This document shows, one piece after another, positions 30,792-39,368 of a stretch of DNA of 64,000 nucleotides. Made by a program: the position numbers and the translations under genes. Each line of letters begins with the position of its first letter. The stretch's first letter is position 1. This DNA comes from Streptomyces sp. HUAS CB01 (lineage in GTDB: Bacteria > Actinomycetota > Actinomycetes > Streptomycetales > Streptomycetaceae), in NCBI RefSeq assembly GCF_030406905.1, contig NZ_CP129137.1, forward strand, positions 5,731,001 through 5,795,000, given 5' to 3'. The notes beneath the pieces were generated by a model that saw only the letters and a list, made by a program, of their open reading frames with translations, was not told the origin of the DNA and did no database searches.

Positions 30792-31385
30792 TTTGCCTCC
30801 TGTGGTCGAGCACCCTCGTGCCGTGGTGGGTGGGGGCGACCGTGACCGTCGTCGGTCCGCCCGGCTCTCCCCCGTACGACGCCGCGCACCTGCCCACAGG
30901 TTCTTGCAGCGCCTGACCCACCCTAATCGCCAACACCGTCAGTACGGCAGGCCGGACCGTCCACCGGCGACTGTCCACTGCGTCACCCTCCGCCCCACCA
31001 CCTCCCCTCATGGGACGGGCGGAGCCGCAGGGTGAGGGGCGAAACCGGCAAAGCCGTGTGCACCGGGGCAGTCGAGGCGTCACAGGATCGACACATGTCG
31101 CGGACGGCCCGACGGACCCCGACGCAATCCCTCGACTGCCGTACGAGGAACCTCCGGCAGCGGCCGACCGATCGTGAGTCGGGACCGCACCGGCCCGGCG
31201 GTATCCCGGGCGCGGCCCCGACTCCCGTGCCGGATTCCTCGGGGCGGGGTGAACTCACCGTGCCGGATCCCCGAGGTGGGCCGGATTCCCCGGACCGGAC
31301 TCCTTCCTCGGGTCGGATTCCTCGAGCCCAGGGGGCGAAGTGTGCCGGATTCCCGAGTGCGGGCCGGACTCCCGTGCCGGATCCC
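30792..31385. other. 594-bp non-coding region between the EspI-like gene and the DUF397 gene
   Basis: No convincing gene is present. The left part must contain the EspI-like gene promoter; a TAGGGT (minus strand, near 30933) is the best -10 candidate, without a good -35. The right part (31222-31389) is filled with short degenerate repeats described separately. Reading frames on both strands here are repetitive Pro/Gly/Arg sequences without coding character. Confidence 0.7.
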
Positions 31386-31389
31386 TCAG
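31222..31389. repeat. Cluster of degenerate GTGCCGGATTCC repeats
   Basis: About eight copies of a core CCGGATTCC or CCGGACTCC, usually preceded by GTG or GG and followed by CGAG or TCGG, occur at irregular spacing of 15-35 bases (for example 31230, 31262, 31280, 31294, 31313, 31344, 31364, 31377). Spacing is too irregular for CRISPR. They abut the 3' end of the DUF397 gene. Confidence 0.75.
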
Positions 31390-31619
31390 CGCAGGTCGAA
31401 CTCCCCGTCCCGCGCGCCGAGCACGAAGGCCCGCCACTCGGCCTCGGTGTACCGCAGCACGGTCTCCGGGTCCAGCGACGACCGCATCGCCACCGCGCCA
31501 CCGGGCAGATACGCGATCTCGACCCGCTCCTCGTCCGGGCTGGTGCCGGGCGCACCGTGCCACTCGACACCGGAGATGTCGAGGGCGTACAACTCGTCCT
31601 TCTCCTGTGCGCTCCCCAT
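31386..31619 (-). CDS. DUF397 (BldB/AbaA-ORFD family) protein
   Basis: This 77-aa protein matches DUF397: VEIAYLPGGAVAMRSSLDPETVLRYTEAEWRAFVLGARDGEFDL corresponds to the family core (valine-rich strand, RDSKDP-like turn, F/Y-T-x-AEW helix, GEFD end). DUF397 proteins in Streptomyces act in developmental control, often with a WhiJ-type regulator. The family includes BldB, whose gene in S. coelicolor lies in the ESX region, so this is a positional candidate for bldB. No WhiJ-type partner gene is adjacent. The product is shorter than the 98 aa reported for BldB, so identity is uncertain. Confidence 0.85.
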   Translation of the reverse strand: MGSAQEKDELYALDISGVEWHGAPGTSPDEERVEIAYLPGGAVAMRSSLDPETVLRYTEAEWRAFVLGARDGEFDLR

Positions 31620-31717
31620 GCGTCACGCTTCCTTTCGGTGGTGCCGAGAACGACGTGCCCCGAACGGGCCCGGTCGGCCACCGTTCCCCGCGGGATTCCC
31701 AGAGGAGGCCGCCCATA

Positions 31718-31748
31718 AGGATGTTGCCCGGGTCACACCGGGCATCCT
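31718..31748 (-). terminator. Hairpin between the 239-aa ESX gene and the DUF397 gene
   Basis: An interrupted stem pairs AGGAT (31718-31722) with ATCCT (31744-31748) and GCCCGG (31726-31731) with CCGGGC (31738-31743). It may terminate the eccE transcript or lie in the DUF397 leader. Confidence 0.45.
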
Positions 31749-31834
31749 ATCCAGCGCTGTGCAGGACCACTGCCGCTCACGGGCAGGCCGCGTGATCACG
31801 CGAGGGGCGGCCGGTGCCGCGGTGGACGGCGGAA

Positions 31835-32554
31835 TCAGTCCATCCGGCGGGCCACGCCGAGCAGCCCCGTCTCGGCGTCCGTCCCGCTCGTCATCACCCA
31901 ATGGCGCTCACGCCCAGACACCCACAGCGTCACCCCGTCGGCGAGGGTCGGCAGCGCCTCCACCTCGGCCCGGCCGAGTCCGAGGATCCTGCCGATCTGC
32001 TCGGCCTCCTGCGGCGAGACACGCTGCACTCCCACCAGCGTCGCGTCCCGCAGCAGCCGCGGTGCGACGGGGCTCAGATACGGGAGCAGCGTCAGCACCG
32101 ACTGCCACGGCGACGACACCACGCGCCCGCGCGGAGGCCGCATACCGCAGTCGCGGACGACGACCACCGGGCTGCCGACCGTGGCACCCATCGGCGGCAC
32201 CCGCCCCACGTCGTGGAGCGTGATGCACTCCAGGCCCGCTCCCGCTGCCTGCGCCAGCACCGTCCACGCCTGGGCCCGGCCGGTCTCCACCGCCACCCGG
32301 GCGCCCGTGCCCGCCGCACGCAGCGCCAGCACCTGAGCCGTCCAGAGACCGCCGATCAGCAGCACGTCGTAGGGCGTCGAACGGTGGAATCCCACCATCT
32401 GGGGACGGCCCTCGGTGTCGTCGCCGATCACCACCCCGTCGTCGCCCACCGGCAGGGACAGCGCACCCAGGTCGTCCGCCGCCATGGTGTGACCCGGGTG
32501 CCGGGGTCCGAACAGCCCCCTCGGTCCGCGTGCCGAACCCGTTGCCGCACCCAT
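31835..32554 (-). CDS. ESX-locus protein of unknown function, coupled to eccE
   Basis: This 239-aa protein has no recognisable catalytic motif. It is predicted alpha/beta, with strands such as GVVIGDD, DVLLIGGLW, ARVAVETG and SPVVVVRDCG and a Leu/Val-rich C-terminal half; no signal peptide or TM helix is visible. The order resembles a nucleotide-binding Rossmann-like or FHA-free regulatory domain, but I cannot assign it. ATG at 32554 overlaps the eccE stop (ATGA), so translation is coupled and a role in the secretion machine is likely. Confidence 0.75.
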   Translation of the reverse strand: MGAATGSARGPRGLFGPRHPGHTMAADDLGALSLPVGDDGVVIGDDTEGRPQMVGFHRSTPYDVLLIGGLWTAQVLALRAAGTGARVAVETGRAQAWTVLAQAAGAGLECITLHDVGRVPPMGATVGSPVVVVRDCGMRPPRGRVVSSPWQSVLTLLPYLSPVAPRLLRDATLVGVQRVSPQEAEQIGRILGLGRAEVEALPTLADGVTLWVSGRERHWVMTSGTDAETGLLGVARRMD

Positions 32555-33888
32555 CACCGCGCACCTCCCAGAGGCATCGTCGCCAGCGCGCCGGGCAGTT
32601 GCTCGCGGTCCAGCCGCAGCAACCCGACCTTGGCCGACCGCGCGGCCTGCTCCAACACGCGCCGCACACCAACCAGTTCGGTGTCCGAGCCGCCCGTGAT
32701 CCGTACGTGTCCGCTCACCGCCAGCGCACCCTGCCGCGTGCCTCGCCGCAGCGTGAGGCTGAACGTGGTCGCATAGGCCGGGGCCGAGGTCAGTGTCGAC
32801 ACCAGCGTGGGCAGCGGCTGCGCACCCCGTCCCAACTCGGGCCAGCGGCCCACGGCGTACGTCGTGTGCCAGCGGTCGTCGCAACGCCACACCCGCGAGG
32901 TCTCGGCGGTGCGGCGCTGGGCCGCGGCACCGGGCCGGCCGGCGAGCGCAGCGGCCCTCGGGCTCGCACAGACCGCGGTCGCGATCGTCGAGTTGAGCTC
33001 CTCCTGGTCCAGGACCACCGCCTGGAACCCGGCCCCCGTCAGCCGGCTCGCCACATGGTCGGCGACGCGCACCAGACAGCGCTGGGCGCCCTCGACCCCG
33101 CCGCCCCGGGCCTCGACGGCCTCGCGGCAGAGCTCGGGATCCAGCTTCACGGCCACCCACGTCATCCGCAGCGCGGGAGCACCGGTGCGCTCCTGAAGCG
33201 GTCCGTAGGACAGCCGGGCCACCGACTGCTGCGGCAGATGCGGCGCGGGCGCCGAGCGCACCTGCTGGACCAACTGCACGGACTCCACGGTGATGTCGTC
33301 GACCTGGAGCGCGCCGCCCAGCAGCGACATGGGCAGGGCCCGGGCCCCGAAGGCGGGGCGCAGCCCGGAGCCGCTCGCCTCCACCCGTACGACGGCCGCC
33401 AGGAACGAGCCGTCCCCGAGCATGCCGACCGTACGGCGTTCCCGGTCCACGTAGGTGAACGGTCGTACACCGGGCGCGGCTTCCGCGAGAGGCGCCAGAG
33501 AAGGGTCCACGTCCGCGTCGGCGGGTTCGGCGGCCCGGCGGCGCGCCCGCAGCGCGAGAGCCGTCGACAGCCAGTCGGGCAGCGCGTGACCGCGCCGCCG
33601 CAGCACCGCGAGCAGCAGCAGGACCGCGGCGACGACACAGGCGGGGATCAGCCAGAGACCGCCGAGCGCGGCGCCCACCAGGACCAGCGCGAGCGCCAGC
33701 TCCACCAGCACCAGCTGCCGCAACTGGAGAGGACCGACCCGGCCGGCACCGGCGAGAGGTCGCAGTGTGGTCGCGGCGGGGACGGTCCGGGGCGCGCCGT
33801 TCGACGGGGCGTTGCTGCGTTGCCGCCGGGAACTGCCGGGGGCCTCTCCGGAAGTCCGCGTACTTCGCGAGCGAGTCGCCGTACCCAT
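32554..33888 (-). CDS. eccE: Type VII secretion membrane protein EccE
   Basis: EccE is the outer-rim component of the ESX inner-membrane complex. The 444-aa product has a basic Ser/Arg-rich N-terminus, two adjacent TM helices (residues about 55-100, LVLVELALALVLVGAALGGLWLIPACVVAAVLLLLAVL region) and a large soluble domain with strands such as TVGMLGDGSFLAAVVRVEA, typical of the family. ATG at 33888 has GAGGGGG 8 bases upstream. It is divergent from eccB across a 182-bp intergenic region. Confidence 0.85.
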   Translation of the reverse strand: MGTATRSRSTRTSGEAPGSSRRQRSNAPSNGAPRTVPAATTLRPLAGAGRVGPLQLRQLVLVELALALVLVGAALGGLWLIPACVVAAVLLLLAVLRRRGHALPDWLSTALALRARRRAAEPADADVDPSLAPLAEAAPGVRPFTYVDRERRTVGMLGDGSFLAAVVRVEASGSGLRPAFGARALPMSLLGGALQVDDITVESVQLVQQVRSAPAPHLPQQSVARLSYGPLQERTGAPALRMTWVAVKLDPELCREAVEARGGGVEGAQRCLVRVADHVASRLTGAGFQAVVLDQEELNSTIATAVCASPRAAALAGRPGAAAQRRTAETSRVWRCDDRWHTTYAVGRWPELGRGAQPLPTLVSTLTSAPAYATTFSLTLRRGTRQGALAVSGHVRITGGSDTELVGVRRVLEQAARSAKVGLLRLDREQLPGALATMPLGGAR

Positions 33889-34070
33889 CGCCGCGTTGCC
33901 CCCTCGTGTCCGTATTTGCCAAATTGCCACGGGCGTTGACCGGGCGATCACCCTACCTGAGCAGTGGGACGCAAGCGCCAGCAGGCATAGTAGGGGGCTG
34001 TGCGGCGGCGGGCCCCATCACGGGGGTGTGGCAACCTGGTCGCCCCAGCGGGGAGAGGGACAGCGGACAG

Positions 34071-35588
34071 ATGGCATCACGTCGGGACGAACTCAACGCA
34101 TACACCTTCGCGAAGCGGAGACTGGTCGCGCAGTTCGTGCAGCCAAACACGACGGGTTCGGAGGAGGGTGCGCCCCGACCGCTGCGCGCGGTCGTTCCCG
34201 GAGCCATCGTGGCCGTGGTGGTCCTGGCCGTCTTCGGCGCATGGGGCATGTTCAAGCCGGTGGCCCCCCGGAACTGGGACACACCCAACGAGAACGTCAT
34301 CATCGCCAGCAAGTCGACCACCCGCTACGTCGTGTTGAGGACGAACGGGAAGAAGCAGCTCCACCCGGTGCTCAACATGTCCTCGGCGAAGCTGCTCCTC
34401 GACCCCGACAAGGGCAAGGTCATCAACGTCGACGAGTCCGTGCTCGACAGCGGCAGGATCCCGCACGGCGCCACACTCGGCATCCCCTACGCCCCGGACC
34501 GGCTGCCCGACGCCAAGGACGCCGGGGTCGCCAAGCGCTGGGCGGTCTGCGAACGGCCGGGCGAGGGCGGCCGCGCCATCCAGAAGGCCGCGTTCGTCCT
34601 CGCCGAGCGCGAGGAGAAGAAGACCGAGGGCGCCGACCGGCTCCGCGGCGGGGAGCTCCTCTACGTCGAGGGCCCCGACGCGACCCGCCACATCGTCGAC
34701 GCAGGCGGCACGGCCTACCCGGTGGCCAAGGACGAACTGCTGCTGCGTCAGCTCGTCGGCCTCGGCCGGGCGCCCCAGCGCGTGTCCGCCGCCTGGCTGG
34801 ACACCCTGCACAAGGGCGACAGGATCGAGTTCCCCGCGGTCCCCGGAGCGGGACGGGCCGCCGGCGTCCCCGGCCTCCCGGACGACGTGAACAAGGTCGG
34901 CATGGTCCTCAAGGCCACCGACGGCACCCGGGAGCAGCAGTACGTCGTCCTCGACGGCCGCGTGGCCCCCGTCAGCGACTTCACGGCCAAACTGCTGCTC
35001 AGCAGCCGTGACCTGATCGGCCTCGGCCAGGACGGCCGCGCCGAGTCCGTCAGCGCCGCCGCGTTCCGGCCGGGCCAGGCCTTCGGCCAGGACCGCAAGT
35101 GGCCCGAGCACGCACCCGAGGCCGTCAACTCGGCGAGCACGGACGAGGGAAGCCGCAACACCGTGTGCAACGTCCTCCGAGAGGTCGACGACGACGGCAC
35201 CACCACCCTCAGCACCTGGGCGGGCACGGAGTTCCCCGCCACGCTGCCCACCGGATCCAGCAGCGCCTACGTCACCCCCGGTTCCGGCCAGCTCTTCCGC
35301 CAGTTCAAGGGCTCCCGCACGGACAGCGGCTTCCTCTTCCTCGTCACCGACACCGGCCTGCGCTACGCCATGCAGTCCAACGGCGACAGCGCGACGGACG
35401 ACTCCGGGATCGGGGCCTCCGGCTCCAAGAAGGAGCGTGAGGCCCGCATGCAGGAGGCCCAACAGGCCCAGAACCGGCTCGGTTACAAGGACGTCGAGCC
35501 CGTGCCGGTACCGGCCTCCTGGTCCTCCTTCCTGCCGACCGGCCCCCGTCTGTCCACGGGCGCCGCACGGCAGCCGCAGGGTTCGTGA
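34071..35588 (+). CDS. eccB: Type VII secretion protein EccB
   Basis: EccB is a single-pass component of the ESX membrane complex with a large periplasm-side domain of repeat folds. The 505-aa protein opens MASRRDELNAYTFAKRRLVAQFVQP, the classic EccB N-terminal helix, followed by one TM helix (GAIVAVVVLAVFGAWGMF). Two conserved cysteines (WAVCERPG and NTVCNVLRE) could form the family's disulfide. ATG at 34071 lies behind a purine-rich GGGAGAGGGA. mycP begins 20 bases beyond its stop. Confidence 0.94.
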   Translation: MASRRDELNAYTFAKRRLVAQFVQPNTTGSEEGAPRPLRAVVPGAIVAVVVLAVFGAWGMFKPVAPRNWDTPNENVIIASKSTTRYVVLRTNGKKQLHPVLNMSSAKLLLDPDKGKVINVDESVLDSGRIPHGATLGIPYAPDRLPDAKDAGVAKRWAVCERPGEGGRAIQKAAFVLAEREEKKTEGADRLRGGELLYVEGPDATRHIVDAGGTAYPVAKDELLLRQLVGLGRAPQRVSAAWLDTLHKGDRIEFPAVPGAGRAAGVPGLPDDVNKVGMVLKATDGTREQQYVVLDGRVAPVSDFTAKLLLSSRDLIGLGQDGRAESVSAAAFRPGQAFGQDRKWPEHAPEAVNSASTDEGSRNTVCNVLREVDDDGTTTLSTWAGTEFPATLPTGSSSAYVTPGSGQLFRQFKGSRTDSGFLFLVTDTGLRYAMQSNGDSATDDSGIGASGSKKEREARMQEAQQAQNRLGYKDVEPVPVPASWSSFLPTGPRLSTGAARQPQGS

Positions 35589-35607
35589 GGCGGGGACGGG
35601 ACCTGAC

Positions 35608-36852
35608 ATGACGTACACGTACCGGCGCCTCCTGGCAGCCCCGGCGGTCGCCGCAGTCGCCCTCGTCGCCGTGCCCGCGGCCCCCGCGCTGGCGGACGGA
35701 CCCGACCAGTGCACCTACCCGAGCAAGAAGTACGAGGGCCGCCCCTGGGCGCTCCAGCGCGTCCTGCTGGACGAGCTGTGGAAGCAGTCCACCGGCAAGG
35801 GCGTCCGGGTGGCCGTCATCGACACCGGTGTCGACGTCAAGAACCCGCAACTGACCCCGGCGGTCGACGTCAAGAGCGGCAGGAACTTCCTCGACAAGAA
35901 CCTCAAGGACGCGTCCGGCAACAAGATCGAACGCGGCAACGAGAACGGCACCACCGACACCGTCGGCCACGGCACCAAGGTGGCGGGGATCATCGCCGCA
36001 CGCCCCGCCAAGGGCACCGGCTTCGTCGGCCTCGCCCCCGACGCCACGATCATCCCGATCCAGCAGAACGACGCCGAGGGGCACGGCACCGCCGAGACGC
36101 TCGCGGCGGCCGTCGACCACGCCGTGGACGAAGGGGCCGGCGTCATCAACATCTCCCAGGACACGGCCGGGGCCGTGGAACCCGCACCCGAGCTGAAGCA
36201 GGCCATCGACAGGGCCCTGGACAGGGACATCGTCGTCGTGGCCTCGGCGGGCAACGACGGGACGGGCGGCAACGTCAAGAAGACCTACCCGGCCTCCTTC
36301 GAAGGTGTTCTCGCCGTCGCCTCGTCCGACCGAAACAACGAACGGGCGGCGTTCTCCCAGTCCGGCGACTTCGTCGGCGTCGCGGCGCCCGGTGTGGACA
36401 TCGTCACGACGGTCCCCGGGGGCGGCCACTGCGCCGACAACGGCACGAGTTTCTCCGCGCCCTACGTGGCGGGCATCGCCGCGCTCATCAAGAGCAAGCA
36501 CAAGGACTGGACGCAGGAGCAGGTCGTCGCCCAGATCCAGCAGACCGCGGAGCGCTCCATCGCGGGCCACGACCGCCTGGTCGGCTGGGGCGTCGTCGAC
36601 CCGGTCCGCGCCCTCACCGAGGACGACAAGCCGATCGACAGGCCCGTGGCCCACGAGGGCCTCTCCGGCGCACAGGCGCCGACCCCGGCGGAACTCCACC
36701 TCGGCGAGACCGCCGATGAACGCAACGCCCGCCTCGCGACGTACGTCGTGGTGGGCGGCGCCGTCCTGGTCGCCGCGATCGCCGGAGGCGCGGTCACGGT
36801 ACGGGACGCGCGGCGGCGGGCGAGGGGACTGGAGCCGGGCGCGGGGAGGTGA
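35608..36852 (+). CDS. mycP: Mycosin MycP: ESX-associated subtilisin-like protease
   Basis: MycP caps the ESX complex on the outside and can cleave substrates. The 414-aa protein has a signal peptide, then an S8 domain with D72 (VAVIDTGVD), H121 (VGHGTKVAG), Asn in SAGND and S281 (GTSFSAPYVAG). The C-terminus is a TM helix (TYVVVGGAVLVAAIAGGAV) and a basic tail, the normal mycosin topology. It sits directly behind eccB, so I take it as the core mycosin; two further mycosin-like genes lie at 39366 and 40767. Confidence 0.94.
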   Translation: MTYTYRRLLAAPAVAAVALVAVPAAPALADGPDQCTYPSKKYEGRPWALQRVLLDELWKQSTGKGVRVAVIDTGVDVKNPQLTPAVDVKSGRNFLDKNLKDASGNKIERGNENGTTDTVGHGTKVAGIIAARPAKGTGFVGLAPDATIIPIQQNDAEGHGTAETLAAAVDHAVDEGAGVINISQDTAGAVEPAPELKQAIDRALDRDIVVVASAGNDGTGGNVKKTYPASFEGVLAVASSDRNNERAAFSQSGDFVGVAAPGVDIVTTVPGGGHCADNGTSFSAPYVAGIAALIKSKHKDWTQEQVVAQIQQTAERSIAGHDRLVGWGVVDPVRALTEDDKPIDRPVAHEGLSGAQAPTPAELHLGETADERNARLATYVVVGGAVLVAAIAGGAVTVRDARRRARGLEPGAGR

Positions 36853-36984
36853 GCGCCGGCACGGGAACGGTCGGCCGCCGTCTGAGTACCCGTACGGATG
36901 CGCCCTTCATTGCAACCGCATAGGGTCGACCGATCGTCTGACGATGGTCGGGCATTGGGGGAAGTCGGGTGACAGACAAGACAC

Positions 36985-37013
36985 TTGGGCCTGTCAGAGG
37001 CAGTGACTAGAGT
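36985..37013 (+). promoter_or_regulatory. Sigma70-like promoter for the 37109-42856 gene group
   Basis: TTGGGC (36985-36990) and TAGAGT (37008-37013) are 17 bases apart, a good housekeeping-type promoter. Transcription near 37020 would give a leader of about 90 nt ending with GGGGAGG at 37092-37098 before the ATG at 37109. The rest of the 256-bp gap holds nothing else recognisable. Confidence 0.65.
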
Positions 37014-37108
37014 GGCCTCTGTGTATGAGTGAATGACGAGTCACCACGATCCACGATCGCATTGTGTGAATTTCTTGTGATGACTGTAAACGGGGAGGAT
37101 CGGTCGTA

Positions 37109-37585
37109 ATGCTGCCAGCGGACGGTGGCGGGGGCGGCGCGAAGGGCTCGAGCGACCTTGAGCGCGGCGTAGGTGCACTGAAGCGCTTCCAGAAGCGAGT
37201 GAACGACTTGCTCACGGAGCTGGAGAACGGAGCCGGCGGCACGAAGAAGGTCGCCGCGCAGTCGATCTCCCGCGGTTCGTTCAGCGGTGCCAACATGCCC
37301 TTCGCCGAGGCGGACGGCTTCTTCAGCCAGTACAACCGCGTTCACAAGGAGCTCACTTCGCTGTCCAAGTCGCTGGGCGATCAGATCGAGCTGCTGAGGA
37401 TCGGGGTCCACGCGGCCGACGTCGGCTTCGACAACGTCGAGGAGGATCTGCGGTCCCGTTTCCACCGCATCCAGACGCGCCTGGACCAGGAGCGGGAGGC
37501 GCACGAGAAGCGCGCCAAGCCGCATGGTGACGCGCCCGGCCAGAACGCAGACGTCAAGGACGTCGACACCGAGGACATGGGGTGA
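37109..37585 (+). CDS. Small helical ESX-locus protein, WXG100-like without Trp
   Basis: This 158-aa protein is predicted to be two long helices: LERGVGALKRFQKRVNDLLTELEN, a turn region SRGSFSGANMPF, then ADGFFSQYNRVHKELTSLSKSL onward. FSG (58-60) sits where WXG is expected in a helix-turn-helix WXG100 protein, and there is no Trp anywhere. No signal peptide is present. It starts the transcription unit that leads to the Esx pair, and the next gene begins 6 bases later, so the two may form a complex. Function is unknown. Confidence 0.8.
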   Translation: MLPADGGGGGAKGSSDLERGVGALKRFQKRVNDLLTELENGAGGTKKVAAQSISRGSFSGANMPFAEADGFFSQYNRVHKELTSLSKSLGDQIELLRIGVHAADVGFDNVEEDLRSRFHRIQTRLDQEREAHEKRAKPHGDAPGQNADVKDVDTEDMG

Positions 37586-37591
37586 CCCCCG

Positions 37592-39340
37592 ATGAGTGAC
37601 GACAAGCAGCCGGAACTTACCCCTGAGCAGCAGGCGATCGAGGTAACCGAGCAGCAGACCGACGACTCGGCCCAGATCGAGACGATTTTCGGCGCGACCG
37701 ACGCCTATCAGCGCGTGACGGCAATGATGGACGACATCGGCTTCGGCAGCCGGGGCAGCCTGTTCGGCAAGACCAGCTTCGAGGGCGCCGACCTCAACGC
37801 GATGCTCGACCTCTTGGACCAATCCAACCCGTCCGACCTGGAGAACGCTGGACGGGAACTCGGCAAGGCCCGGGACGCCCTCAACGCGGCGGCGCAGGAA
37901 CTCGACGACTACGTCAAGAGCGTCGAGTGGGAGGGCGAGTCCGGAAAGGAGTTCCGCAGGTACGGCACGGAGCTCGCCAAGTACGCCTGGGGCCTGGGGA
38001 CGTTCGCCAACAAGGTCAGCACGCAGATGGAGGTCGCCAGTACGGGCCTGACGTCCGTGCGCAACGCGAAGCCTCCGAGGGACGGACGGATCGTCCGGAA
38101 GAAGGCGGAAGATTTCGCGCTGCCCGAGCGCCGGGCCGACAACCCTGAGTACGCCGAGGCGGTGAAAGTGGAGGAGAACCGCCAGGAGGCCATCAACCAG
38201 ATGAACCGCCTGGCGTCGTTCTACGCGGTGTCGGAGGAGTCCCTGGCGGCGCAGGAACCGCCGTCGATGCCGAAGACGCTGCAGGCGGACGTGCCGCGGC
38301 CGCGCAACGGCGGGCTATGGAACGAACCTGCCGGCGGCGCGGGGAACGAAGCGGCAGGTGCTGCCGGCCAGCCTGCAAGTCGTCAACCGGCGGAGGCCGG
38401 TGGAGCCACAGGCACCCCTGGGAGGGAAGCGCTCGGCGCATCGCCCTCGGTGCCTGATCGGAATACGTCGATGGAGATCGACAGCGTAGCGGCACCGCCC
38501 GCTCCCCCGACGGCACCGCCCGCCCCGTCGGCCCCCTCTGCCTCCGGTAATCCCGGCACGCCTCCAGGACCGGCCGCGCCGCTGGCTCCGAGCTTCGGCT
38601 CCGTGAAAAACGCCGTGCCGCGAGTAACCGGTACGTCTGGTGTGACAAGGACCGGTAGTGGCCCGGCTGCCAATGCCGTCGGACGCCCGAGCACCTCCGG
38701 CGGCGGCACGCCCGCTGCTGGCCGTGCCGGTGCGACCGGCCGACCTGGCGCTGCTTTCGGGGGCACTCATGCTGCAGCAGGAAACCAGGGACCGGTCGGC
38801 CGGGCTTCGGGTCCCATGGGCTCCGGCAGCGCTTCTGGACGCGCAGGTACGGCAGGTGCGCCCGGTCAGAGCCCCGTAGCCGGTCGACACGGTGCCTTGG
38901 GCCAGCACGCGACGGGGCATCCCGGTCGGACGCCGTCGAGTGGAGCCCGCACAGGTCGAACGGACGGCATCGTCGGCGGCACACCACAACGCTCCTCGGC
39001 CGGCACGACCGGGACGGGGTCTCGCATCCCCCGGGGAACGGTGATCGGTGCGGAGGGGGCTGCCGGGGGACGCCCCTCGGCGGCTCGCTCCAACCAGTCC
39101 GGTGTCATCGGGGCCGACGCAGGAAGAGTCACGCAGCGGCCGTCGGGCAAGGGCACGCCAAGCTCCAACGGAGTCGTCGGTACGCCTCGCAACGCACCTC
39201 GCGTCGGCGGTGGAGGGCAGCGGCAGTCCGGTGACAAGGACCAGGAACGCGACAAATCTGCGCGCCCTGACTACCTGACAGAGGACGAACAGACGTGGAA
39301 AGCGCAGCGGCGCGGCGCTGTACCACCAGTGATCGACTAG
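37592..39340 (+). CDS. WXG-containing protein with long Gly/Pro/Ser-rich tail, candidate ESX substrate
   Basis: This 582-aa protein has a helical N-terminal domain (about residues 25-230) with W113-E114-G115 between helices (ELDDYVKSVEWEGESGKEFRRYG), recalling WXG100/PPE-type secretion modules. Residues 240-560 are low-complexity, rich in Gly, Ala, Pro, Ser and Thr. The C-terminal end is charged (KDQERDKSARPDYLTEDEQTWKAQRRGAVPPVID). No signal peptide is visible. By position, directly upstream of extracellular proteases and the Esx pair, a secreted or cell-wall-associated ESX substrate is plausible but unproven. Confidence 0.8.
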   Translation: MSDDKQPELTPEQQAIEVTEQQTDDSAQIETIFGATDAYQRVTAMMDDIGFGSRGSLFGKTSFEGADLNAMLDLLDQSNPSDLENAGRELGKARDALNAAAQELDDYVKSVEWEGESGKEFRRYGTELAKYAWGLGTFANKVSTQMEVASTGLTSVRNAKPPRDGRIVRKKAEDFALPERRADNPEYAEAVKVEENRQEAINQMNRLASFYAVSEESLAAQEPPSMPKTLQADVPRPRNGGLWNEPAGGAGNEAAGAAGQPASRQPAEAGGATGTPGREALGASPSVPDRNTSMEIDSVAAPPAPPTAPPAPSAPSASGNPGTPPGPAAPLAPSFGSVKNAVPRVTGTSGVTRTGSGPAANAVGRPSTSGGGTPAAGRAGATGRPGAAFGGTHAAAGNQGPVGRASGPMGSGSASGRAGTAGAPGQSPVAGRHGALGQHATGHPGRTPSSGARTGRTDGIVGGTPQRSSAGTTGTGSRIPRGTVIGAEGAAGGRPSAARSNQSGVIGADAGRVTQRPSGKGTPSSNGVVGTPRNAPRVGGGGQRQSGDKDQERDKSARPDYLTEDEQTWKAQRRGAVPPVID

Positions 39341-39341
39341 G

Positions 39342-39368
39342 CACAGGGAAGGTTCGGAAGTCGGGATG
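39342..39368 (+). repeat. 27-bp direct repeat, copy 1 (upstream edge of the mycosin duplication)
   Basis: Bases 39342-39368 are identical to 40743-40769. They include CACAGGGAAGG and the ATG of each extra mycosin gene. They mark the left edges of the two units of a tandem duplication. Confidence 0.9.

Noticed and set aside
27471..30845. 1124-codon plus-strand open frame opposite the EspI-like gene
   Set aside because: Shadow of the repeats and ATPase on the minus strand; sequence is Arg/Gly/Leu-rich without domains.
31032..31718. 228-codon plus-strand open frame between the EspI-like and eccE genes
   Set aside because: It consists mostly of translated short repeats and the antisense of the DUF397 gene.
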